Translations under genes and position numbers: made by a program
Assembly: GCF_943193195.1 (NCBI RefSeq)
Contig: NZ_CALPDG010000009.1
Span: 46,978 to 110,977 of the forward strand
Source of the DNA: Mediterraneibacter agrestimuris
Lineage (GTDB): Bacteria > Bacillota > Clostridia > Lachnospirales > Lachnospiraceae
Direction of reading: 5' to 3'
Length of the DNA: 64,000 nucleotides
Shown here: in pieces, positions 44,012-53,523 of the stretch
How the letters are laid out: each line of letters starts with the position of its first letter
Position numbering within the stretch: position 1 is the first letter of the stretch
Notes under the pieces: model-generated
Seen by the model: only the letters and a program-made list of their open reading frames with translations
The model's database searches: none
What the model was told of the DNA's origin: nothing

Positions 44012-44380
44012 ATGGTTAGTAAGAAATCAAGAAGTGAAATTCGCAGAAAAAAACACATGAAATTGCGTAACCGTTTCAGCGGAACAGCTGAAAGACCGCG
44101 TTTGGCTGTGTTTAGAAGTAATAATCATATGTATGCACAGATTATTGACGATACAGTTGGGAACACTCTTGTAGCAGCTTCCACTCTTCAGAAAGACGTG
44201 AAAGCAGAGCTTGAGAAGACCAATAACGTTGATGCTGCAGCATATCTTGGAAAAGTCATTGCTGAGAAGGCAAAGGAAAAAGGTATTACAGATGTTGTCT
44301 TTGACAGAGGCGGATTTATATATCAGGGTAAGATACAGGCATTAGCAGACGCAGCAAGAGAAGCTGGGTTGAATTTCTAG
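44012..44380 (+). CDS. rplR: 50S ribosomal protein L18
   Basis: 122 residues from ATG 44012 ([20 protein letters not shown]), with [20 protein letters not shown] and [20 protein letters not shown]. Binds 5S rRNA. AAGGAGGG precedes the start; a GTG at 44006 is in frame but too close. Confidence 0.97.
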   Translation: MVSKKSRSEIRRKKHMKLRNRFSGTAERPRLAVFRSNNHMYAQIIDDTVGNTLVAASTLQKDVKAELEKTNNVDAAAYLGKVIAEKAKEKGITDVVFDRGGFIYQGKIQALADAAREAGLNF

Positions 44381-44396
44381 GAAGGGAGAACACATA

Positions 44397-44906
44397 ATGA
44401 GACAGGAACGTATTGATGCTAGCCAGTTAGAGTTAGAAGAAAAAGTGGTATCGATCAAGCGTGTTACCAAGGTCGTTAAAGGTGGTCGTAACATGAGATT
44501 CACAGCTTTAGTAGTTGTTGGCGATGGTAAAGGCCATGTTGGTGCAGGTTTGGGAAAAGCTACTGAAATCCCGGAAGCTATCCGTAAAGGTAAAGAAGAT
44601 GCAACAAAGAAACTGATTGAAGTTTCTCTTGATGAGAATGACAGCGTAACACATGATGTTATCGGTAAGTTCGGAAGCGCTTCAGTTCTGTTGAAGAAAG
44701 CCCCGGATGGTACTGGAGTAATTGCCGGAGGTCCGGCACGTGCGGTTATTGAGTTGGCAGGAATTAAGAATATCCGTACGAAATCTCTGGGTTCTAACAA
44801 CAAGCAGAATGTAGTACTTGCTACAATCGAGGGTCTTAAAAATGTGAAGACTCCGGAGGCTGTTGCTAAACTTCGTGGTAAATCAGTGGAAGAGATCGTG
44901 GGCTAA
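44397..44906 (+). CDS. rpsE: 30S ribosomal protein S5
   Basis: 169 residues with [39 protein letters not shown] and [18 protein letters not shown]. Contributes to mRNA entry and accuracy. Confidence 0.98.
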   Translation: MRQERIDASQLELEEKVVSIKRVTKVVKGGRNMRFTALVVVGDGKGHVGAGLGKATEIPEAIRKGKEDATKKLIEVSLDENDSVTHDVIGKFGSASVLLKKAPDGTGVIAGGPARAVIELAGIKNIRTKSLGSNNKQNVVLATIEGLKNVKTPEAVAKLRGKSVEEIVG

Positions 44907-44924
44907 TTATAGGAGGTAATTGTA

Positions 44925-45107
44925 ATGGCAAATTTAAAAGTTACACTTGTAAAGTCTACCATCGGTGCCGTACCAAAGCACAGAAAGACTGTAGAAGCTT
45001 TGGGACTGAAGAAGCTGAACAAAACAGTTGTATTACCGGATAATGCAGCAACAAGAGGTATGGTACAGCAGGTTAGACATTTAGTGAAAGTTGAAGAAGA
45101 AGCATAA
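44925..45107 (+). CDS. rpmD: 50S ribosomal protein L30
   Basis: 60 residues: [60 protein letters not shown] upstream. Confidence 0.97.
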   Translation: MANLKVTLVKSTIGAVPKHRKTVEALGLKKLNKTVVLPDNAATRGMVQQVRHLVKVEEEA

Positions 45108-45132
45108 TCATAAAAGATAAGGAGGTAATATC

Positions 45133-45573
45133 ATGGACTTATCAAATTTGAGACCGGCAGACGGTGCAAAGCAGAGTGATAATTTCAGAAGAGGCCGCGG
45201 ACATGGTTCAGGAAACGGTAAGACAGCCGGAAAAGGCCACAAAGGTCAGAGAGCTCGTTCAGGCGGCACAAGACCTGGCTTTGAAGGCGGTCAGATGCCT
45301 TTATACAGAAGAATACCGAAGAGAGGTTTCACATGCAGAAACTCTAAGACAATTGTAGGTATTAACTTAAGCGCGCTGGAAATTTTTGAAGATGGAGCTA
45401 CAGTATCTGTAGAGACATTAATTGAGACAGGAATCGTTAAGAATCCGAGAGACGGCGTTAAAATTCTTGGCAACGGAGAGTTAACCAAGAAGCTTACAGT
45501 TCAGGCAAATGCGTTCAGCGCATCAGCTGCTGAGAAGATTGAGGCACTTGGTGGAAAAGCAGAGGTGATCTAA
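45133..45573 (+). CDS. rplO: 50S ribosomal protein L15
   Basis: 146 residues with the glycine-rich N-terminus [20 protein letters not shown] and [18 protein letters not shown]. Its TAA overlaps the secY start by one base. Confidence 0.98.
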   Translation: MDLSNLRPADGAKQSDNFRRGRGHGSGNGKTAGKGHKGQRARSGGTRPGFEGGQMPLYRRIPKRGFTCRNSKTIVGINLSALEIFEDGATVSVETLIETGIVKNPRDGVKILGNGELTKKLTVQANAFSASAAEKIEALGGKAEVI

Positions 45574-46895
45574 TGCTACAAACAGTACGAAGAGCATTTA
45601 GTATTGAGGATATTCGTAAAAAATTATTTTACACGTTACTGATGCTTGTCGTTGTAAGATTCGGTTCCCAACTGCCGACACCAGGCGTGGACCCCAGTTT
45701 TATCAAGAACTTTTTTGAGAACCAGACCGGTGATGCGTTCAATTTCTTTGACGCATTTACTGGCGGTTCCTTTACTAATTTCTCAGTATTTGCGCTGAGT
45801 ATTACACCGTATATTACTTCTTCCATTATTATCCAGCTTTTGACGATTGCAATTCCAAAGCTTGAGGAAATGCAGAAAGAAGGAGCAGACGGAAGAAAGA
45901 AGCTGGCGGCGATTACAAGATATACAACAGTAGGAATAGCATTGATTGAGTCAACTGCTATGTCAATTGGAATTGGACGTCAGGGACTCCTTGTTGAATA
46001 CAATTTTGTAAATGTTGCAATCGTAGTATGTACACTGACAGCAGGGTCGGCTTTCCTTATGTGGATAGGTGAACGTATTACAGAAAAAGGTGTTGGAAAT
46101 GGTATTTCCATTGTACTGCTGGTCAACATCATTTCCCGTGTACCGGAAGATCTGGTAAGACTGTATACACAGTTTGTTAAGGGAAAGACAGTGGCAAAAG
46201 GACTTCTTGCGGCAGTGATCATTATTGCGATTCTGCTGGTGGTAGTTATCTTTGTTATTATTCTGCAAGGCGGTGAAAGGCGAATTGCCGTACAATATTC
46301 CCAGAAGATACAGGGAAGAAAGACATATGGCGGACAGTCAACACACATTCCGCTGAAGGTGAATACCGCAGGAGTTATTCCGGTAATCTTTGCGTCATCA
46401 CTGATGCAGACACCGATTATTATTGCTTCTTTCCTTGGAAAGGGAAATGGCACAGGGATCGGAAGTCAGATTCTTCGCGGATTGAACTCCAACAACTGGT
46501 GTGATCCGAAAAATTTAATATATTCATGGGGACTGATTGTTTATATTGTTCTTACCATATTCTTTGCATATTTCTACACATCGATTACATTCAATCCTTT
46601 GGAAATTGCGAATAATATGAAAAAGAGCGGTGGATTTATTCCGGGCATCCGTCCGGGCAAACCGACCACAGAGTATCTGACAAAGATTTTGAATTACATT
46701 ATCTTTATCGGTGCCTGCGGACTGGTCATCGTACAGGTTATTCCATTCTTCTTTAATGGTGTGTTTGGAGCAAATGTTTCCTTTGGGGGAACATCACTCA
46801 TCATTATCGTAGGTGTTGTACTTGAGACGATCAAGCAGATAGAATCCCAGATGCTCGTCCGCAATTATTCAGGATTTTTGAATAGCAAGAGATAA
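45573..46895 (+). CDS. secY: Protein translocase subunit SecY
   Basis: A 440-residue channel of the Sec machinery with ten predicted helices: [35 protein letters not shown], the plug region, GERITEKGVGNGISIVLLVN, and the cytosolic loop ERRIAVQYSQKIQGRKTYGG. It exports the signal-peptide proteins seen in this window. It is coupled to rplO and followed by a repeat-bearing spacer before adk. Confidence 0.98.
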   Translation: MLQTVRRAFSIEDIRKKLFYTLLMLVVVRFGSQLPTPGVDPSFIKNFFENQTGDAFNFFDAFTGGSFTNFSVFALSITPYITSSIIIQLLTIAIPKLEEMQKEGADGRKKLAAITRYTTVGIALIESTAMSIGIGRQGLLVEYNFVNVAIVVCTLTAGSAFLMWIGERITEKGVGNGISIVLLVNIISRVPEDLVRLYTQFVKGKTVAKGLLAAVIIIAILLVVVIFVIILQGGERRIAVQYSQKIQGRKTYGGQSTHIPLKVNTAGVIPVIFASSLMQTPIIIASFLGKGNGTGIGSQILRGLNSNNWCDPKNLIYSWGLIVYIVLTIFFAYFYTSITFNPLEIANNMKKSGGFIPGIRPGKPTTEYLTKILNYIIFIGACGLVIVQVIPFFFNGVFGANVSFGGTSLIIIVGVVLETIKQIESQMLVRNYSGFLNSKR

Positions 46896-46988
46896 TCACA
46901 CTTGGATGATAATTAAAGAATTTAGCTCGCTGTGTTTTACCTTGTTTAAGGTGAAATGCAACGAGTTAAAGTTGTATTAAGAAGAAAT

Positions 46989-47116
46989 AAGCGGCTAAAA
47001 TACAGCCGCTAAATACTCATAACGCGCCGACTGGTAAGCACGGAAATACCTTGCTAACGGCGTTGGCATGTATCGCACGTAAGCGGCTAAAATACAGCCG
47101 CTAAGTGCTCATAACG
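46989..47116 (+). repeat. Duplicated hairpin unit between secY and adk
   Basis: A 36-37 bp unit occurs at 46988-47024 and 47080-47116 with two or three differences. Each holds the perfect stem AGCGGCT-AAAATAC-AGCCGCT followed by AAGTGCTCATAACG or AAATACTCATAACG. The second unit, with GGCATGTATCGCACG before it, resembles the S10 leader near 35227-35280. The whole secY-adk gap is 235 bp and has no gene. Confidence 0.75.
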
Positions 47117-47130
47117 AGGAGGTATACAGT

Positions 47131-47772
47131 ATGAAAATTATTATGTTAGGCGCTCCGGGAGCGGGAAAAGGAACTCAGGCAAAGAAGATTGCTGAAAAAT
47201 ATGCGATTCCGCACATTTCCACAGGAGATATCTTCCGTGCCAACATTAAGAACGGAACTGAGCTTGGCCAGAAGGCGAAGACTTACATGGATCAGGGCCT
47301 GCTTGTACCGGATGAATTGGTTGTAGACCTTGTAGTAGACCGTGTAAATCAGGATGACTGTGCAAATGGTTATGTTCTGGATGGTTTTCCGAGAACAATT
47401 CCTCAGGCAGAGGCGCTTGATAAGGCATTAGCAGGATTGGGACAGAAGGTAGATTATGCGGTCAATGTGGAAGTTCCAGATGAGAACATTATCAACCGTA
47501 TGTCTGGAAGAAGAGCGTGCGTAGACTGCGGCGCTACATATCATATTGTATACGCGCCGACCAAGGCAGAGGATGTCTGCGATAAATGTGGCGGAAATCT
47601 CATTCTTCGTGATGATGACAAGCCGGAGACTGTAAAGAAACGTCTGGATGTATATCATACACAGACACAGCCTTTGATTGATTATTATACAGAGGCGGGA
47701 GTGCTCAGAGAAGTAGACGGAACAATTGATATCGAAGATGTTTTCGGTGAGATTGTAAAGATTCTGGGTTAG
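47131..47772 (+). CDS. adk: Adenylate kinase
   Basis: A 213-residue enzyme interconverting AMP plus ATP and two ADP. The P-loop is [13 protein letters not shown], followed by [10 protein letters not shown] and [14 protein letters not shown]. The lid carries the four-cysteine zinc site CVDCGATYH...CDKCGG (about 130-153), typical of Gram-positive long-form enzymes. GAGGAGGT upstream. map, which usually follows, is absent here. Confidence 0.97.
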   Translation: MKIIMLGAPGAGKGTQAKKIAEKYAIPHISTGDIFRANIKNGTELGQKAKTYMDQGLLVPDELVVDLVVDRVNQDDCANGYVLDGFPRTIPQAEALDKALAGLGQKVDYAVNVEVPDENIINRMSGRRACVDCGATYHIVYAPTKAEDVCDKCGGNLILRDDDKPETVKKRLDVYHTQTQPLIDYYTEAGVLREVDGTIDIEDVFGEIVKILG

Positions 47773-47841
47773 CCTGTAAATATAGATTTTGCATCGTGAT
47801 TGTGAAGGTACTGAACAGTTGCGGTTCAAGGGGAATCATAC

Positions 47842-48087
47842 ATGGATTTGGAAGCAGGAATGCTCGCAAGGGCAAAGGCAGGTCATGATAAAGATTGTAT
47901 ATATGTCATAATATCTGTCAATGATGAATATGTATATCTGGCAGACGGGAAGCTAAGACCCGTCTGCCGTCCAAAGAGAAAGAACAGAAAACACGTGCAG
48001 CCGATTGTATATGCACACTGTGACTCTGTTACTGATGACGCGGTTATCAGGAAAACAGTCAAGGAATTTCTAAAAGAAAACAATTGA
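47842..48087 (+). CDS. KOW-domain RNA-binding protein (L14e-like)
   Basis: An 81-residue basic protein of the KOW-domain family found between map/adk and infA in clostridia: GMLARAKAGHDKDCIYVIIS, then ADGKLRPVCRPKRKNRKHVQ. It probably binds rRNA or ribosomal mRNA; its function is unestablished. Start at ATG 47842, with AAGGGG upstream. It lies 69 bp after adk. Confidence 0.8.
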   Translation: MDLEAGMLARAKAGHDKDCIYVIISVNDEYVYLADGKLRPVCRPKRKNRKHVQPIVYAHCDSVTDDAVIRKTVKEFLKENN

Positions 48088-48147
48088 CATTGATAAAGGA
48101 AATAAACAGGAAGTATAAAAGTGCAAAGGAGCACAGGAGGATTTAGT

Positions 48148-48366
48148 ATGTCAAAAGCTGACGTAATCGAAATTGAGGGAGTTGTAGTCGAGAAACTGCC
48201 GAACGCAATGTTCAAAGTTGAGTTGGAGAACGGTCACATCGTTCTGGCACACATCAGCGGAAAGCTGCGTATGAATTTCATCAAGATTTTACCGGGAGAT
48301 AAGGTAACACTGGAAATGTCTCCTTACGATTTGAGCAAAGGACGTATTGTCTGGAGAGATAAATAA
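48148..48366 (+). CDS. infA: Translation initiation factor IF-1
   Basis: 72 residues, an S1/OB-fold protein: [40 protein letters not shown] and [18 protein letters not shown] 48148 has AGGAGG upstream; the longer open frame starting 27 nt earlier overlaps that site. Confidence 0.98.
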   Translation: MSKADVIEIEGVVVEKLPNAMFKVELENGHIVLAHISGKLRMNFIKILPGDKVTLEMSPYDLSKGRIVWRDK

Positions 48367-48374
48367 AAAAGTTG

Positions 48375-48404
48375 TTGACTTTGTATGGAATTTGATGTTA
48401 CAAT
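48375..48404 (+). promoter_or_regulatory. Internal promoter before rpmJ and the alpha operon
   Basis: TTGACT (48375-48380) and TACAAT (48399-48404) with an 18-bp spacer, starting 9 bp after the infA stop. It would drive rpmJ-rpsM-rpsK-rpsD-rpoA-rplQ separately from the S10-spc promoter. Confidence 0.65.
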
Positions 48405-48489
48405 ATGAAATGGTCGTTTCTAGGGATAGGTGTGCCCTGAAATACCAGGTAACCTAAGGATTTAGCAAAGGATAGAAGGAGGATTTGAC

Positions 48490-48603
48490 ATGAAGGTTAG
48501 ATCATCAGTTAAACCAATCTGTGAAAAATGCAAGATTATCCGTAGAAAAGGAAGTATTCGTGTAATCTGCGAAAATCCGAAACACAAACAGAGACAAGGA
48601 TAG
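48490..48603 (+). CDS. rpmJ: 50S ribosomal protein L36
   Basis: 37 residues: [20 protein letters not shown], then [17 protein letters not shown]. The zinc ligands Cys11, Cys14, Cys27 and His32 (C-x2-C-x12-C-x4-H) are present. GAAGGAGG lies 8 nt before the ATG. Easily missed because it is short. Confidence 0.97.
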   Translation: MKVRSSVKPICEKCKIIRRKGSIRVICENPKHKQRQG

Positions 48604-49107
48604 CCACTGGATACTTAGTGGGACCGGGCGCAGTGAGAATGAATTTAGGCGTACGGACGTATTTGAGTTTGATGTATGTGTAATAATTTAGGCGGCTGAC
48701 GGTCGGACACACCAGGAAGTGTGTAGACTGTTTAATATACAGTAAGGATACACCGTAATCTATCATACAGGTACCGGTAGAGCCGGTGTTCTGCTGCATT
48801 CAGGAGAAGTTTTCTAATATGCAGATGTATATTGCTTAAAATACCCGATATGGACGGATGTTCACAGACCTGTCGGGAAAGGGCATGAGATTTCATGTCT
48901 GGGCTGGGATATCGGAAGAAATTCTTTTTATATTGTTTCCGGTAGGATACAAAAGGTTACAGTATCCGCAGCCTCGTTTTAGGACGATAACAAACCATGC
49001 GCAGGCTTGGATAAACAGATATGATAAGCCGGCATGGCGGCAGAAGCCAGTCTTATTCTGGCTGAACAAAGCAAACAGAGACAAAAAAGAAAATGGAGGA
49101 AAGACAC
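48604..49107 (+). other. Unusually long rpmJ-rpsM spacer
   Basis: 504 bp where most genomes have 20-150 bp. It holds fragments of the ribosomal spacer repeats (GATACTTAGTGGGAC near 48608, ATTTAGGCGTACGGACG near 48643, AATTTAGGCGGCTGACGG near 48688), a small CCGGTAGAGCCGG hairpin near 48774 and no convincing gene. The longest open frames lack a ribosome site and family character. Confidence 0.6.
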
Positions 49108-49476
49108 ATGGCTCGTATTGCAGGTGTAGACTTACCAAGAGACAAACGTGTAGAAATTGGTTTGACGTATATTTATGGAATTGGAAGAACAAGTTCAAAC
49201 CGTATCTTAGCAGAGGCTGGAGTAGATCCAAATACTCGTGTTAGAGATTTAACTCAGGAAGATGTAAAGAAGATCAGCGAGATCATCGACGCAACTCAGA
49301 TGGTAGAAGGTGATCTGAGAAGAGAGATTCAGCTGAATATTAAGAGACTTAGAGAAATCGGCTGTTACCGTGGAATCCGTCATAGAAAAGGACTTCCGGT
49401 ACGTGGTCAGAAGACAAAGACCAATGCAAGAACATGTAAAGGTCCGAAGAGAACTGTAGCAAACAAGAAAAAGTAG
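49108..49476 (+). CDS. rpsM: 30S ribosomal protein S13
   Basis: 122 residues from ATG 49108 (GGAGGAAAGACAC upstream): [34 protein letters not shown] and [20 protein letters not shown]. Contacts tRNA and the 50S subunit. A long spacer with CTTAGCGG units follows. Confidence 0.98.
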   Translation: MARIAGVDLPRDKRVEIGLTYIYGIGRTSSNRILAEAGVDPNTRVRDLTQEDVKKISEIIDATQMVEGDLRREIQLNIKRLREIGCYRGIRHRKGLPVRGQKTKTNARTCKGPKRTVANKKK

Positions 49477-49630
49477 GCTTAAAGCAGCTGAATAAAAATG
49501 AAGCTGCATTTAGTGCAAAGCCGTTCGTGAATCTTAGCGGATGTAATAACATAAGTTTAGCTTAGCGGACAGACTTAATGAGACAAAATTTGAAAATTTT
49601 AAGAAAGTGAAGAAAGTAGGTTAGTTTATA

Positions 49631-50026
49631 ATGGCTAAGAAAGTTACAAAAAAAGTGACAAAAAAACGTGTCAAGAAAAACGTTGAACGAGGACAGGCTC
49701 ACATTCAGTCATCTTTTAATAATACAATCGTAACATTAACAGATGCACAGGGAAATGCTCTTTCATGGGCAAGTGCAGGCGGTCTGGGATTTAGAGGTTC
49801 AAGAAAATCTACTCCATATGCAGCTCAGATGGCAGCAGAAACAGCAGCAAAGGCAGCATTGGTACATGGTCTGAAGACTGTAGACGTATTCGTAAAGGGA
49901 CCTGGATCAGGAAGAGAAGCTGCAATCCGTGCATTGCAGGCTTGTGGTATTGATGTAGTTAGTATTAAGGACGTTACTCCGGTACCGCACAACGGATGCC
50001 GCCCGCCGAAACGCAGAAGAGTCTGA
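49631..50026 (+). CDS. rpsK: 30S ribosomal protein S11
   Basis: 131 residues, basic N-terminus [20 protein letters not shown], core [20 protein letters not shown] and C-terminus [18 protein letters not shown]. The upstream ribosome site is weak (AAGTAGG). The 154-bp gap before it holds CTTAGCGGATG and GCTTAGCGGACAG repeat fragments. Confidence 0.97.
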   Translation: MAKKVTKKVTKKRVKKNVERGQAHIQSSFNNTIVTLTDAQGNALSWASAGGLGFRGSRKSTPYAAQMAAETAAKAALVHGLKTVDVFVKGPGSGREAAIRALQACGIDVVSIKDVTPVPHNGCRPPKRRRV

Positions 50027-50110
50027 TCATCTGCTGGTGTGAATGTTGATTAAGTGCAAGTAGCGTAGTGGATTGCGAATATCCGCTGTAATATATAGGA
50101 GGAAATAAAA

Positions 50111-50704
50111 ATGGCAATAAACAGAGTTCCGGTTCTTAAAAGATGCCGTTCCCTTGGAATGGATCCAATCTATTTAGGAATTAACAAGAAGTCTAACAGA
50201 CAGCTTAAAAGAGCAAACAGAAAGATGAGCGAGTATGGTCTTCAGTTGCGTGAAAAACAGAAAGCAAAATTCATTTATGGCGTATTAGAAAAACCTTTCA
50301 GAAATTATTATGCAAAAGCTAAGCAGATGGAAGGTATGACAGGTGAGAACCTGATGATTCTTCTGGAGTCCAGACTGGATAACGTTATGTTCCGCATGGG
50401 ATTCGCAAGAACAAGAAAAGAAGCAAGACAGATTGTTGACCACAAGCATGTTCTTGTAAACGGCAAGCAGGTGAATATTCCTTCCTACCTTGTAAAGGCA
50501 GGAGATGTCATTGAAATCAAAGAGAAGCACAAAGGAAGCCAGAGATACAAAGAAATTCTGGAAGTAACAGGCGGAAACATGATTCCTGACTGGCTGGAAG
50601 TAGATGCAGAGAACCTGAAAGGTGAAGTAAAAGAACTTCCGAAGAGAGAAGCAATCGATGTTCCGGTTGATGAGATGCTGATCGTCGAGTTGTATTCCAA
50701 ATAA
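50111..50704 (+). CDS. rpsD: 30S ribosomal protein S4
   Basis: 197 residues with the S4 RNA-binding domain (ESRLDNVMFRMGFARTRKEA, VNGKQVNIPSYLVKAGD). The N-terminus lacks the four-cysteine zinc site, so it is the zinc-free form. Assembly initiator of the 30S subunit. AGGAGG upstream. Confidence 0.97.
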   Translation: MAINRVPVLKRCRSLGMDPIYLGINKKSNRQLKRANRKMSEYGLQLREKQKAKFIYGVLEKPFRNYYAKAKQMEGMTGENLMILLESRLDNVMFRMGFARTRKEARQIVDHKHVLVNGKQVNIPSYLVKAGDVIEIKEKHKGSQRYKEILEVTGGNMIPDWLEVDAENLKGEVKELPKREAIDVPVDEMLIVELYSK

Positions 50705-50770
50705 TCCGTGAATACGGTATAAGCATCGTATCCCCTCAACATATTTTAACCCATAAGGAGGGTCTGTATA

Positions 50771-51730
50771 GTGTTTGATTTTAATAAACCTAATATTGAA
50801 ATTACTGAAATTTCAGAAGATAAAAAATATGGACGTTTTGTCGTGGAGCCTCTGGAAAGAGGATACGGAACAACACTTGGCAATTCCCTGAGAAGAATTA
50901 TGCTTTCTTCTCTTCCGGGAGCTGCGATCAGTTCTGTAAAGATTGATGGAGTTCTGCACGAATTTAGTTCCATTCCGGGTGTAAAAGAAGATGTGACCGA
51001 AATTATCATGAACTTGAAATCTCTGGCAATTAAGAACACATCTGAATCAGACGAAGTAAAGACTGCATATATCGAATTTGAGGGTGAGGGCACTGTAACA
51101 GGCGCCGACATCCAGACAGACTCTGATATTGAGATTATGAATCCTGAGCAGGTTATTGCCACATTAAGTGGTGGTAAGGACAGCAAGCTGTATATGGAGC
51201 TTTCCATTACAAAAGGCAGAGGATACGTAAGTGCAGATAAGAATAAAACTGAGGATCTTCCGATCAGTGTGATTCCGATTGACTCCATTTATACTCCGAT
51301 AGAGCGTGTAAACCTCACTGTTGAGAATACACGTGTAGGTCAGATTACTGATTACGATAAGCTGACACTGGATGTATGGACAAAGGGTACATTGCTTCCT
51401 GATGAAGCGGTGAGCCTTGCGGCAAAGGTACTCAGTGAACATTTGAAACTCTTTATTGATCTTTCAGAAGTGGCACAGGCTGCTGAAGTTATGATTGAAA
51501 AAGAAGATGATGAAAAAGAAAAAGTTCTGGAAATGAGTATTGACGAACTCGAACTGTCCGTCCGCTCATATAACTGTCTGAAGAGAGCCGGTATCAACAC
51601 TGTTGAAGAACTGACGAACAAGACACCGGAAGATATGATGAAAGTGCGTAATCTGGGACGGAAGTCACTGGAAGAAGTACTTGCAAAATTAAAAGAACTC
51701 AACCTTGAATTAAATTCAGGTGAGGAGTAA
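50771..51730 (+). CDS. rpoA: RNA polymerase alpha subunit
   Basis: 319 residues from GTG 50771 (AAGGAGGG upstream): [20 protein letters not shown] in the N-terminal dimerisation domain, and [38 protein letters not shown] in the C-terminal DNA-contacting domain. It is full length and is followed by a 196-bp gap before rplQ. Confidence 0.98.
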   Translation: MFDFNKPNIEITEISEDKKYGRFVVEPLERGYGTTLGNSLRRIMLSSLPGAAISSVKIDGVLHEFSSIPGVKEDVTEIIMNLKSLAIKNTSESDEVKTAYIEFEGEGTVTGADIQTDSDIEIMNPEQVIATLSGGKDSKLYMELSITKGRGYVSADKNKTEDLPISVIPIDSIYTPIERVNLTVENTRVGQITDYDKLTLDVWTKGTLLPDEAVSLAAKVLSEHLKLFIDLSEVAQAAEVMIEKEDDEKEKVLEMSIDELELSVRSYNCLKRAGINTVEELTNKTPEDMMKVRNLGRKSLEEVLAKLKELNLELNSGEE

Positions 51731-51926
51731 GAAATTGCTTAATACTTAAATTTTCTGTCAGTAAGCCCGAAGAGCGTGGCAGAAGCATTTAATTAATAAG
51801 CCCGAAGATGCATAATTAGATGTGTAATATAGTTTGATCATGCAATGAACAGGAAGGAAAACAATGCCTTCATGGTTTTTTGACTGGCATGTTAAACTAT
51901 ATGGAATTAACAGGAGGAAATTTAAA

Positions 51927-52463
51927 ATGGCAAAGTATAGGAAACTTGGCAGAACATCCAGCCAGAGAAAAGCTCTGCTTAGAAATCAGGTGACAGCTCT
52001 TCTTAATAACGGAAGAATGATCACAACAGAAGCAAAAGCTAAAGAAATCCGTAAAATTGCAGAAGGTCTTATTGCTATGGCAGTAAGAGAGAAGGATAAC
52101 TTTGAAGAGGTTACTGTAAAAGCTAAGGTTGCACGTAAGGATGCAGACGGCAAAAGAGTGAAAGAAGTTGTAGACGGCAAGAAAGTTACTGTTTACGATG
52201 AAGTAGAGAAGACGATCAAGAAAGATATGCCGAGCAGACTTCATGCAAGAAGAGAGATGCTGAAGGTTCTTTATCCGGTGAAAGAAGTTCCGGCTGCCGC
52301 AGCAGGAAAGAAGAAGAATACAAAAGAGGTTGATCTTGTAGAGAAACTGTTTACAGAGATAGCTCCGAAATACGAGAACCGTAATGGTGGATATACAAGA
52401 ATCGTTAAGATTGGTCAGCGTAAAGGTGACGCAGCAATGGAAGTACTTATTGAGTTAGTATAA
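51927..52463 (+). CDS. rplQ: 50S ribosomal protein L17, extended form
   Basis: 178 residues from ATG 51927 (AGGAGG upstream); ordinary L17 has about 115-130. [20 protein letters not shown] and the C-terminal [20 protein letters not shown] are canonical. The extra length is an inserted lysine-rich segment of about 50 residues ([18 protein letters not shown] onward, with [13 protein letters not shown]), seen in related clostridia. Last gene of the cluster; a strong terminator follows. Confidence 0.95.
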   Translation: MAKYRKLGRTSSQRKALLRNQVTALLNNGRMITTEAKAKEIRKIAEGLIAMAVREKDNFEEVTVKAKVARKDADGKRVKEVVDGKKVTVYDEVEKTIKKDMPSRLHARREMLKVLYPVKEVPAAAAGKKKNTKEVDLVEKLFTEIAPKYENRNGGYTRIVKIGQRKGDAAMEVLIELV

Positions 52464-52474
52464 TTGTTGTGTTT

Positions 52475-52503
52475 AGGACGAGGTTTTTACCTCGTCCTTT
52501 TTG
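52475..52503 (+). terminator. Terminator of the ribosomal supercluster
   Basis: AGGACGAGG (52475-52483) pairs perfectly with CCTCGTCCT (52490-52498) around TTTTTA and runs into TTTTTG. A textbook intrinsic terminator. Confidence 0.93.
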
Positions 52504-52506
52504 TTC

Positions 52507-52535
52507 TTGAAAAGGTTGTAGGAAAATGATATTCT
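52507..52535 (+). promoter_or_regulatory. Promoter of the envelope/phosphatase genes
   Basis: TTGAAA (52507-52512), a 17-bp spacer and TATTCT (52530-52535) directly after the terminator, about 30 bp before the next start. Confidence 0.65.
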
Positions 52536-52566
52536 TATAAAAGATATGACAATAAACCAGGGGGAT

Positions 52567-53523
52567 ATGAATGTGAAATCGAAAGGTAAGAATTATTTAG
52601 AAATTTTGCTTGTTATTCTTCTTGCCAGCGGACTGATCTATGCATTTTATAATGTTCTGAATAGTAAAATTCAAAAGCAGGAGAATTTAAAGCATATGGA
52701 GACTGTTTCAAATTCCGTTCTGCAATCTGTCAATACAGCGGAACGTATGGAATGCAAGTCATCCGTGTATCTGGATCTGAATTCAGAAAAAGAAGAGGAT
52801 AAGCATGACAGATCACAGGACATCAATCTGATTCACGATTTTGGACACCGGCGTTTGTATATCAGCCGCGGGGACAGAACAGAGATTATGGATTATCGTG
52901 ATAATATGCCGTATATCTATTCCAAGGGCATTTCTCCGGTATACAATAAGGCAGATGTTCAGATGAAAGTAATACCGAAGAATCAGTGGTACAGATATGC
53001 TGCTGAGAGTATGTATGGCACGCAGTGGAAAGTGGGAAAAAGCGACCAGATTTCCTATGGTTTTCTGAGAGATGAGGATTTTCTGGTGAAGATTACAAAG
53101 CAGGGGAAAGATACAATTGACGAGAAAAATTGTATAAAATACAAGGCAGTCATTAAAAATACTTTAAGAGATAAATCAGCAGAGGAAGAGAGTGATAATG
53201 AATTCCGAAAAACCCTCAGTGCATATGGCTTAAATGTCATGGATTTGAAAAAGGGGTATCCTGAGGTATATAAAATGCTGAGAAATACATATAATCAGGA
53301 TACGGAAGAGATGTATATCTGGACAGATGAAAACGGAAATATGATGAGAATTGAAAAAGACCATACCTTCCGATACTACCTGAATGTCATGAAAGAAAAT
53401 TCAGAAAAGATTGAAGAGAAAGCAGGGCAGTACGGATATCCGAGAGTCTATTGCAGACAAAACTTTACGTATAGTCCAACTTGCGGAATAGTAGAGATAC
53501 CAAAAGATTTTGAGGAATTATGA
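52567..53523 (+). CDS. Membrane-anchored protein of unknown function
   Basis: 318 residues from ATG 52567; in-frame starts at 52546 (ATG) and 52573 (GTG) are possible, with AGGGGG at 52559-52564 favouring 52567 or 52573. One N-terminal membrane helix (YLEILLVILLASGLIYAFYN) leads to an extracellular domain of about 280 residues, with SSVYLDLNSEKEEDKHDRSQ and a beta-rich plan reminiscent of lipoprotein-localisation or outer-wall sensor folds. No family was recognised. It overlaps the HAD phosphatase gene by 4 bp, so the two are cotranslated. Confidence 0.7.
   Translation: MNVKSKGKNYLEILLVILLASGLIYAFYNVLNSKIQKQENLKHMETVSNSVLQSVNTAERMECKSSVYLDLNSEKEEDKHDRSQDINLIHDFGHRRLYISRGDRTEIMDYRDNMPYIYSKGISPVYNKADVQMKVIPKNQWYRYAAESMYGTQWKVGKSDQISYGFLRDEDFLVKITKQGKDTIDEKNCIKYKAVIKNTLRDKSAEEESDNEFRKTLSAYGLNVMDLKKGYPEVYKMLRNTYNQDTEEMYIWTDENGNMMRIEKDHTFRYYLNVMKENSEKIEEKAGQYGYPRVYCRQNFTYSPTCGIVEIPKDFEEL

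Noticed and set aside
48858..49244. Open frame of 128 codons overlapping the rpmJ-rpsM spacer and the start of rpsM
   Set aside because: It has no ribosome site, runs into rpsM in another frame and has no family-like composition.
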